The translations under genes and the position numbers were made by a program. The notes under the pieces were generated by a model that saw nothing but the letters and a program-made list of their open reading frames with translations, had not been told where the DNA came from and searched no databases. Below, one piece after another: positions 16,322 to 24,200 of a stretch of 64,000 bases of DNA (position 1 is its first letter; every line of letters starts with the position of its first letter). The stretch lies in NCBI GenBank assembly GCA_964448135.1, contig CAYUVH010000029.1, forward strand, positions 62,001-126,000. Direction: 5' to 3'. Source of the stretch: CAYUVH01 sp964448135 (GTDB lineage: Bacteria; Verrucomicrobiota; Verrucomicrobiia; Limisphaerales; UBA8199).

Positions 16322-17026
16322 CTATTTGGGCGGCGCGTCGCCGCGCTTGCCTTCCTTCAAAATGATTTTGATGGACTCGCTCAATTCGCCCACGGCGCGC
16401 GCGTAGAGTCCGTATTGGATGATCAGCACGCAAAGGCAAAGAAACAAAAATCCCAGCGCGATGAGCTTGATCATCTTGTTCGGCGGCTCGGTCAGCACGC
16501 GCGTGTCCGTGTGCTGGTAGGCCTCGGGGTTGATGCGGCTGCGCGGGTCGGAATCCACCCACTGCTTGATGCGCGGGAAAATACCCTCGACGTAGCGGCG
16601 CACCTGCTCGGGTTGCGTCATGTACATCCCGGTGAAGCCGAGGCCCAGGCACACATAATAGACCGCCAGTCGTTCGCCGGCGTCCTCGCTGGTGTCCTTC
16701 ATGTCCTCGTCGACAAAATCAAAAAAACGTTCGTCGCCGGCGAGATCGTTGCGCTCCTTGCCGAGGCTGTTCTCGCCCCATTGCGTGGCGAATTTCAGCC
16801 GGCTGGTGCGGATCAGAAAATCCACAACGAAGATGAGCGGCAATTCGAGGCGCCGCACCTGGCTGATCATCCGCGCGTCACCGGAAGCACGGCGCTGGAC
16901 GTCTTCGAGGAGTTCCTTGATCTCGGCGCGGACGCGACCGTAGTCGGGCTGGGCCGAGGTCTTGGCGACGCGGTTGAGGCGGCACAAGTACTGGAAAAAA
17001 TCCTCGTAGAGTTCCAGTAATTTCAT
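16322..17026 (-). CDS. tssL: Type VI secretion membrane protein TssL (DotU/IcmH family)
   Basis: TssL is the inner-membrane protein that links the TssM anchor to the cytoplasmic baseplate through TssK. The 234-residue protein is short, with the DotU cytoplasmic helical domain (LLELYEDFFQYLCRLNR at the start, then QWGENSLGKERNDLAGDERF, CLGLGFTGMYM, and PRIKQWVDSDPRSRINPEAYQH) and one C-terminal membrane helix (about 193-215). There is no C-terminal OmpA-like peptidoglycan-binding domain, so any wall anchoring must come from elsewhere. Its ATG overlaps the tssK stop (ATGA), and tssM starts immediately after it, so the three are translationally coupled. Confidence 0.93.
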   Translation of the reverse strand: MKLLELYEDFFQYLCRLNRVAKTSAQPDYGRVRAEIKELLEDVQRRASGDARMISQVRRLELPLIFVVDFLIRTSRLKFATQWGENSLGKERNDLAGDERFFDFVDEDMKDTSEDAGERLAVYYVCLGLGFTGMYMTQPEQVRRYVEGIFPRIKQWVDSDPRSRINPEAYQHTDTRVLTEPPNKMIKLIALGFLFLCLCVLIIQYGLYARAVGELSESIKIILKEGKRGDAPPK

Positions 17027-18375
17027 GTTGGGAGCGTCATGAAAAGGGTAAAGGCGGCCTCGGAAAGATCAAGCTCGCGGTTGTTCCAGACGAGCGCCGC
17101 GGCGAGATCGGTCTTCACCTGGTCCCAGCGGCGCTGGTTCGAGGACGGGAGGACGCGGAAGTAAAACAGATCGCTCTGCGCCGGCAGTTCGAGGGGCGGA
17201 TAATTTTCCTCCTTCAGTTCGAGGCCAAAGATCGCCGCCTGTTCGAGGCTGCGCGGCATGAGCTTGAACTTGTTGCCGTCGGTGATGTAAATCGCCAGCT
17301 TGGTGCGTTCCAGCCGCGTCTTGACCCCGAGGAAATAACCGGTGGGTTGTTCGAAATGCCGCGGCTCGAGCGTGGCGCGCAGCAAACCCGGCGTGCCGGA
17401 AAACTGAACCTTGAGCGGCTCGGCGGCGCGGGAGACGCGGATCTCGGCGCGGATTTTGCGATCAAGCTCGCGGAACGCCGGGAGCGGATCGAGATGATCA
17501 TAGGCGCGGCAATCGAAGAGGTTGTCGGCGGGATGCAGGGCCAGCAACTCACCGAGCAGCTCGCGCAATTCCAGATAAAGATCGAACGGCGAGATGAAGC
17601 CGAGGTCCACGATGGACGGCAGGCTGGCGCAAAAGCGATTCAGCGCGGCGAGGCGAAGGCTGAGTTCCCACTTCACTTCGAGATTCAGTCCGCCCGTCGC
17701 AACCTTGAGGCGAAGCTGCTCTCGGCTGGCATTCAGTTGCGCGACCAAATCGCGGGCGAGGTCGTGAAGTGTGGGCGACGAGGAAAGCAGCACGCACGGC
17801 GGCACGAACTCCGGGTCCTGGCGCGGTTTGCCGGCGTCCTCACCCGAGGCGCGAATCACGCGCAGCAGCGGGATGAATTCCATGTTCGAGAGATCGTCGC
17901 CCTTCAGCACGATGCGGGCGTTGACTTTTCGCACATGCAGGGTCTGCTGGTTTTCGCCGGTGTTTTCGTCGGCCAACTCGCGCGCTTCGACCGGCATGTA
18001 GAGCAGTTTCACGCGCGGATCGGCGCTTTCACCAAGGCGGAAGGCATTGGCGCGATCCTTGTCCCAGAGCGGCACGGCGAGCAGCACGTCGAGACCGGTA
18101 CCGCTCTTGGTCAACTCGGCTTTGACATCAAGCTGCGGCAGGCTGGCGTCCTCGGGGAAAATGATCTCCTGGCCGCTGGGCATGATGGCGCGCAGGCGTT
18201 CGAAGCGCACGCGGCCGTCCGCAAGATCGTCAGGCGAAAGGCGGCTCTCGATGACCCCAAAGGCGTAGGGGTGGCGCAGCTTGCGCTCGGCACGAATGTC
18301 GGAGTGCAGCCGCCGTTGCATCACCTGCAGGTGGTGCGGTTGGAGAAAGAGGCCTTCGTGCCAGTGTACGTGCAT
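17023..18375 (-). CDS. tssK: Type VI secretion baseplate adaptor TssK (ImpJ/VasE family)
   Basis: TssK connects the type VI baseplate (TssEFG) to the membrane complex (TssL/TssM). The 450-residue protein has the expected length and the diagnostic N-terminus VHWHEGLFLQPHHLQVMQ, followed by YAFGVIESRLSPDDLADGRV, and the C-terminal tail with YFRVLPSSNQRRWDQVKTD. N-terminal shell, middle helical and C-terminal head regions all seem present, so it should be functional. It overlaps tssL by 4 bp. It starts 12 bp after the unrecognised 311-residue gene. In known systems TssK is a trimer that requires TssF/TssG; neither is encoded nearby. Confidence 0.93.
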   Translation of the reverse strand: MHVHWHEGLFLQPHHLQVMQRRLHSDIRAERKLRHPYAFGVIESRLSPDDLADGRVRFERLRAIMPSGQEIIFPEDASLPQLDVKAELTKSGTGLDVLLAVPLWDKDRANAFRLGESADPRVKLLYMPVEARELADENTGENQQTLHVRKVNARIVLKGDDLSNMEFIPLLRVIRASGEDAGKPRQDPEFVPPCVLLSSSPTLHDLARDLVAQLNASREQLRLKVATGGLNLEVKWELSLRLAALNRFCASLPSIVDLGFISPFDLYLELRELLGELLALHPADNLFDCRAYDHLDPLPAFRELDRKIRAEIRVSRAAEPLKVQFSGTPGLLRATLEPRHFEQPTGYFLGVKTRLERTKLAIYITDGNKFKLMPRSLEQAAIFGLELKEENYPPLELPAQSDLFYFRVLPSSNQRRWDQVKTDLAAALVWNNRELDLSEAAFTLFMTLPT

Positions 18376-18387
18376 AACGGTGGAGGA

Positions 18388-19323
18388 TTAGCGGCCGCGC
18401 AGCACCTTTTGTTCGATGAACGTGGCGAGGCTTTCGCGGATGCGCTGGTTCACCTTGTCGGGGGTTTCGTATTCGCGGGCCAGCAGGCCGTACTTTGCCC
18501 AGCACAACTCCTCGGTGTTCTTGCCCAGTCCCGGAATGAGGCTGCGCTTGCCTTCCGCGAGCACCACGTCGCGAATCGCGGACGGAGACATCTGCTGGAC
18601 GTACTTGATGCCGAAATCGCGGCCGCCGTCGGCGAAAGCTTTCAGCAACGCCGCGAGCGAATCGACCAGCAGGCGCGCCTGCGGCTCGATCGTCTGCTCT
18701 TCCTTGACCAGAAACTGGGTGGCGGCCTCGCGAAAACTCTGCGCGCGCTTGGCGAGCGCGCTTTTCGGGGCGGCTTCACGCATCGTCGCGACGGTCATTT
18801 GATCGAGCCGATGAATGACGTCCACGATCATCAGTACCAGTTGCACGAGCCGGTCCTGCCGGATGGCCGCATCAGCGGGAAGCCCAAGACCCTGGCGCAA
18901 TTCGGGACCGACGTCAGCCGTGGCCGGTGCCGCCGGCGCGGTGGGAGTCGGCGCTGGAACCAAGCCGGCGCCCGACAACCGGCGGATCGCCTCGTTGCGG
19001 CGCGCCTCGGAAATGCCGGGAGCTGTCTCGAGCAACCGATGCAGAATGTCCTCGAAGGTTTCCGGTGGCGGCGGGGGGGACGGAGCCGCGGGCGCCGCGA
19101 CCAGCGCAATCGCCTCTCCGCCCACGGGAAACCTTGCGACCAACGCTTCGAGGAAACGTTTACGATCGGCGGGACGGACGGGTTTGAGGCTGCGATTGAT
19201 TTCCTCGACCAGGTACTCGCGGCGCTGCTGCGGCGTAACCGCCGAACCATCCGCCTGGATCAGGCGCAGCCGGCCGGCTACCTCCGCGATCCAACTGGTT
19301 TCCTGGTCGGTCAGTGCGGTCAC
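18388..19323 (-). CDS. Unrecognised protein between tpsB and tssK
   Basis: A 311-residue soluble protein with no signal peptide and no membrane segment, starting with GTG at 19323. Two parts are visible: an N-terminal helical part (about 1-75, LVEEINRSLKPVRPADRKRFLEALVARFPVG), a Pro/Ala-rich linker (about 78-90 and 125-140), and a C-terminal helical part (about 145-311, SFREAATQFLVKEEQTIEPQ, LVDSLAALLKAFADGG). The placement just before tssK is where Fha/TagH or TssJ genes sit in other type VI clusters. It is not a TssJ-like lipoprotein and has no FHA domain; a distant match to the helical C-terminus of TagH is possible but unproven. Spacing of 12-24 bp on both sides supports cotranscription with tpsB and tssK. 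Confidence 0.6.
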   Translation of the reverse strand: MTALTDQETSWIAEVAGRLRLIQADGSAVTPQQRREYLVEEINRSLKPVRPADRKRFLEALVARFPVGGEAIALVAAPAAPSPPPPPETFEDILHRLLETAPGISEARRNEAIRRLSGAGLVPAPTPTAPAAPATADVGPELRQGLGLPADAAIRQDRLVQLVLMIVDVIHRLDQMTVATMREAAPKSALAKRAQSFREAATQFLVKEEQTIEPQARLLVDSLAALLKAFADGGRDFGIKYVQQMSPSAIRDVVLAEGKRSLIPGLGKNTEELCWAKYGLLAREYETPDKVNQRIRESLATFIEQKVLRGR

Positions 19324-19347
19324 AAGGGCGTGGTGCGCGGGCCCCGC

Positions 19348-21171
19348 TTAGAAGCTGAGCTCGACGCCGAAGTGGGCGCGCTTGTCGATGGGTGGGCCCT
19401 GGAAAAACGCGCCGGGAGCGTTCTGGTACTCGGTGTCCAGTTCCCAGCCGTAGTCAAAGCGTACCGCGCCATAATGGGAAAACTGGTACCGGAAGCCGAC
19501 GCCAACCGAAAGCAGAATCTCATTGTAAGGCTGGCTGTAAAGCGGCTGGCGATTGTAGGCGCCGCCGTAATCGCAGAAGACCAGGCCCTGGATCCAATGA
19601 TGAACGCCCAGTTTCGGGGTGAGATTGCCCAGGTCGAATTGTTTGGTGCGCAGCTCGTTCACGACCAGGAACCCATAATCACCACTCACGATGCGCTCAT
19701 CGTAACCGCGCACGGTGTCGTAACCGCCGAGCGTGTAGGATTCGGTGGCGATCAGCTTGGCGTCCGAAATCTGGCCGGTGAGCCGCGTGAACCAGGTGAA
19801 ACCGGCGGGTAGCAGCGTCTCGCGGCGCAGTTCCGCGCGCGCGTAGAGATACCGGGGATTCGAGCCGCGCGCGAATTCGTTGAAGGCCGCGTCCGAGTTT
19901 TGTTCGTTGAGGTTACCGGGGCTGTAAAAGCCCTGGACGTAAAACGCCGTGCGGCCCCACTGGTCCTTTAACCGGCCATTGTAGCCCAGCATGAACTGGA
20001 ACACGTCCACATTGTTGGTGGCCAGGAGCGAGCTGGCCGTGGGTGTCTGGAAGACGAGCGGCGTGTCCGTGTGCTTGAAATCAAACCCGGCGGTCACTTC
20101 GTGATCGTACGTGCGCGAATAGCTCAGGGGAATCGCGTAGCGGAGGCTGCCCTGGGCGAAGGTGCCCTCGCTGTTGTAGGCGCCGAGCACCGGGTTGAGG
20201 ACGGCGTAATTCGGATTGATGTTCGCATAGGCCCCAAAAACAGTCAGCTCATGCCGCCACGGCAGCGGGATGGTGTAACTGGCGATGTGCTCGCGAAATT
20301 GATCAAAATCAAACGAGGACAGGAACTCATAATTCAGCCGCTGGTCCAGTCCCGCGACATTCGCCCACTCAAACCCGGCGAACACGCGGTTGTTCCCGAT
20401 CACCGTGATGCCCGTGTCATCCACGCCGGCAAACGCCCGCACGGGAAAACGGTCCTCGACGCGGAGTTCGATGTCGGTGCTGCCCAGATCGCCCTGCTTG
20501 AAGGTGGCATCCACGGTGCGAAATGTTCCGGAGAACGGTTCGTAGCCGAGGCTTTGGTAATTGTTCCGGTTCAACCAGGCAAGCGAGCGGTTTAATTTGT
20601 CCTCCGTCACCACCTGGTTGGTTTTCATGTCGAACTCGCGGAGGATCAGCTTGTCGGAAAACCATTTGTGGTTGGCGTTGGTAACGGTGATGCCGCTGAC
20701 ACGGGCTTCGATCACGGCGATCTGGATCGCGCCGTCCACGATGTCCTGCTCCGGATAAAACACGTCCACGATGATGTGCCCCTGGTCGCGGCAGTACTTG
20801 ATGATGTCCACCTGCATCTGGTGGAGCGAATTCGTGGTGAGCGGCGAGCCAAGGTAATGGCCGAGCATCTTTTCGAATTTCTTGTTTTTCAGAAAAGGCG
20901 GGCCTTCGACGGAGACCTTGGTCAGGCCGGAAACGCCGGTGGGCTGGACGTTGCCCAGCAACTCGGTCGCGGTTTTGGCGTCGGCTTTGGCGCCCACGAC
21001 GCGGATGCCGCGCAGGACCTCCGCGCCCGCAAGCGGCGGGGCGGTGTCCGCCGTGGCGGGCGTCTTGTCCGCGCCCAGGGCGGTGGACACGAACAGCGCC
21101 ACGGCCGAGAAAACGGCGAGCGGCAGCGCCAGAGTGAATTTGCGGCCTGGCCTGGCACAGATATCAATCAT
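19348..21171 (-). CDS. Two-partner secretion outer-membrane transporter (TpsB, ShlB/FhaC family)
   Basis: TpsB proteins are Omp85-type outer-membrane barrels that thread their cognate exoprotein to the cell surface. The 607-residue protein starts at the ATG at 21171, which opens a signal peptide (MIDICARPGRKFTLALPLAV...ALGA). Two periplasmic POTRA-type domains follow (about 50-215: GHIIVDVFYPEQDIVDGAIQ, VTEDKLNRSLAWLNRNN), then a long beta-barrel ending with FGVELSF, where the terminal Phe is typical of outer-membrane proteins. The barrel holds the Omp85 L6-loop signature VRGYDE, needed for secretion by FhaC. It starts 31 bp after the stop of tpsA, the standard arrangement for such pairs, except that it then continues directly into type VI genes. 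Confidence 0.9.
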   Translation of the reverse strand: MIDICARPGRKFTLALPLAVFSAVALFVSTALGADKTPATADTAPPLAGAEVLRGIRVVGAKADAKTATELLGNVQPTGVSGLTKVSVEGPPFLKNKKFEKMLGHYLGSPLTTNSLHQMQVDIIKYCRDQGHIIVDVFYPEQDIVDGAIQIAVIEARVSGITVTNANHKWFSDKLILREFDMKTNQVVTEDKLNRSLAWLNRNNYQSLGYEPFSGTFRTVDATFKQGDLGSTDIELRVEDRFPVRAFAGVDDTGITVIGNNRVFAGFEWANVAGLDQRLNYEFLSSFDFDQFREHIASYTIPLPWRHELTVFGAYANINPNYAVLNPVLGAYNSEGTFAQGSLRYAIPLSYSRTYDHEVTAGFDFKHTDTPLVFQTPTASSLLATNNVDVFQFMLGYNGRLKDQWGRTAFYVQGFYSPGNLNEQNSDAAFNEFARGSNPRYLYARAELRRETLLPAGFTWFTRLTGQISDAKLIATESYTLGGYDTVRGYDERIVSGDYGFLVVNELRTKQFDLGNLTPKLGVHHWIQGLVFCDYGGAYNRQPLYSQPYNEILLSVGVGFRYQFSHYGAVRFDYGWELDTEYQNAPGAFFQGPPIDKRAHFGVELSF

Positions 21172-21202
21172 AGCGGTTGGGGGATTTGCGGGTTCGACCG
21201 GC

Positions 21203-24200
21203 TTATTGCATGGCAACGGGCACCTCGGAGCTGCGGAGATAAATTCCCGGAATTTCCAGCCCCGTGCCGGTGATGCTCAGCTTGCCGACCGAGGGCCGGT
21301 ACAACTGCGGCTGGATGGTGGCCAGCACGCGGCGGTCGGTTTCGGCCACCGCGTCGAAGAGCGAACCGGTATTCAGGAACTTCCCGTTGGGCAGGATATA
21401 AATGAAGGCAAACCGATAGCCGTTCGCCGCCAGGCCCCCGGCGGGATCGAAGCCGGTGCCCACCAGCGTGGCGTCGGCACCTAGCGTAATCAGTCCGTTA
21501 AACGTTTGCAGGCCCGTGGTGATGATGGCCGGGCTATCCTCGGAACCACCGCCAGGCACGGAAATCATGATGGGACCGCTCTCGGTGAAATTGCGAACTC
21601 CGCCGATGGGGCCCGTGAGCAAAGTGCCCGCCGTGCTGCCGACGGTGAAATTGAAGCCTCCGCCCGCCACGCCGTTGAGGTGGATCTGCGATCCGTGCAT
21701 CGAGGTGTCACCGGTCAGCGAAATCGGGCTGCTGTAAGTCTGCGCTCCGCTGGTGGTAATCGTGCCGCGCATGGAGGCGGCTCCGACGATGGCGAAATCG
21801 CCGCTGCCAGACAGGCCATTGTTGAGCGCCACCGACGAACCTTGCAGCGTCGAGCTGTTCAACAAGACGACCTGGCCATTGTAAGTCTGGCTCCCGGAGG
21901 TCGTGAAATTTCCGTTCAGATTTATGTTCCGCGACGACGTGAAATTATGCACATTCACCAGCGTGCCCGGAATTGTGAACGGCGTGCTGAAGTCCAGCAG
22001 GAGGTCATGGTTTTGAGCGTTCAACCCGCTGCCTAGGATGAGCGCATTGCCGTGCAGATCGGTATTGCCGGTGAGGAGGACCGGGCCGTTAAACTGTTGG
22101 TTGCCGGTGGTGTGGATGGAGGTGGCGAGGCTCGCGTTGCCACTGTTGTTCACCAGCAGCGAACCCCCGGTGACGTTCTTGGTCAGGCTCAGGGTGGTGA
22201 CGTTGAAAGTGATGTCGCCGGAGCCCGTGTTGAGGCTCTGATTGTCCACGGTGGCGGCACCCGCAGTGAGCGTCAGGTCGCCGCCGCTGGTCGTGCCGCG
22301 GAGATCCACGGTGGTGCCTGCGTCCTGATTGATAAAGGTGTCACCCCCGCTCCGGTTCAAGGCGATGGAGTTTACCTTCGTGTTCAAAGCGGTCCCGCTG
22401 CTGCCGACATCACCACTGCCATTAAGCGCCAAGGCATTGGCGCTCAGTGTGCCCGCGGAACCAATCACTGCGCCACCGAGTGTCACGTTGCCTGCGCCGG
22501 CATTGAGCCCTCCCGCGGCAAGCGTGGTTGCCCCGGCGTCGGTCAGATCAAGGTTCCCGCCACTGAACGTTCCCGAGAGTGTCAGGCCATCCGCCTCGCT
22601 CGCAAAAGTATCGCCGCCGGTCTTGTTGTCCACGAGGGCCGTCACCGCGGTGTTGAGACGAGTGCCACTGCTGCCAACGTTGCCGTTGCCATTGAGCGTC
22701 AGAGTTCCGCCCGCAAGCGTGCCGGCCGAAGCGACCACCGCGCCGCCCAGTGTCACGTTGCCGCCGCCCGCATTGAAGCCACCCGCCGAGAGCGTGGTCG
22801 CGCCCGCGTCATTCAAGTCCAGGTTGCCGCCGGTCAGCGCTCCGGAAAGAGTCAAACCATCGGCTTCACTAACATAGGTGTCGCCGCCGCTCTTGTTGTC
22901 CACGAGGGAAGCAACCGCGGTATTGAGGCGGGTGCCACCCGAACCAACGTTACCATTGCCGTTGAGGGTCAGGGTATTGGCCGAAAGCGAACCAGCCGAG
23001 GCCACAACGGCGCCACCCAAAGTCACGTCGCCACCGCCCGCGTTAAAGCCACCAGCTGAAAGCGTTGTCGCTCCGGCGTCTACGAGGTCCAGGTTGCCAC
23101 CTGTCAGAGTGCCCGAGAGGGTCAGGCCATCCGCTTCGCTGATGAAAGTGTTGCCGCCGCTCTTGTTGTCCACCAGCGCGGTAAGCGCCGTGTTCAACCG
23201 GGTGCCGCTCGATCCCACGTTGCCGCCGCCGTTGAGGTTCAGCGTTCCACCTGAAAGCGTTCCGGCCGACCCCGCCACCGCACCGGCCAGCGTCACATTG
23301 CCCGCTCCGGCGTTGAATCCCCCTGCCGAAAGCGTGGTGGTTCCGGCATCCACGACGTCGAGGTTGCCGCCGGTCAGCGCGCCGGAAAGCGTCAGGCCGT
23401 CAGCTTCGCTGATGAAAGTGTCGCCAGCAGTCTTGTTGTCGGCGAGCGTCGCAATCGCCGTGTTCAAGCGAGCGCCGCTCGCACCGACATTGCCGTTGCC
23501 ATTGAGAGTCAGCGTATTTGCAGAGAGCGTCCCGGCCGAGGCGATCACCGCGCCATACAGCGTCACATTTCCAGCGCCGGCATCAAATCCCGCGCCCGAT
23601 AGCGTCGTCGCGCCCACATCAAAAAGATCGAGGTTGCCGCCCGTCAACGTGCCCAAGAGCGTCAACCCGTCCGCTTCGTTGATGAACGTATCGCCACTGC
23701 TCTTGTTGTCCACGAGGGAATTGACCGCGGTATTCAACCGCGTGCCGCCCGAACCCACGTTCCCGCTGCCGTTCAACGTCAGGGAACTTGCGGCAATGGT
23801 GCCCGCCGAGCCAATCACCGCGCCGCCCAACGTCACATTGCCCGCGCCGGCATTCAAACCGCCCGCCGCCAGAGTGGTCGCGCCAGCGTCGGTCAGGTCC
23901 AGATCGCCGCCCGAGAATGTGCCGGAAAGCGTCAGCCCATTGGCTTCGCTGACGAACGTGTTCCCGCCGGTTTTGTTGTCCACCAGCGCGTTGACGTCCG
24001 TGCTCAAGCGCGCGCCGCTGGAGCCCACATTGCCATTGCCCGCGAGCGTCAGTGTGCCGCCCGAAAGCGTGCCCGCCGAACCGATCACCGCGCCATCGAG
24101 GCTTACGTTCCCGGCGCCCGCATTAAAGCCTGCACCGGAGAGCGTCGTGGCGCCGGCATCAACCAGATCGAGATTCCCGCCGCCAAGAGTGCCCGAGAGC

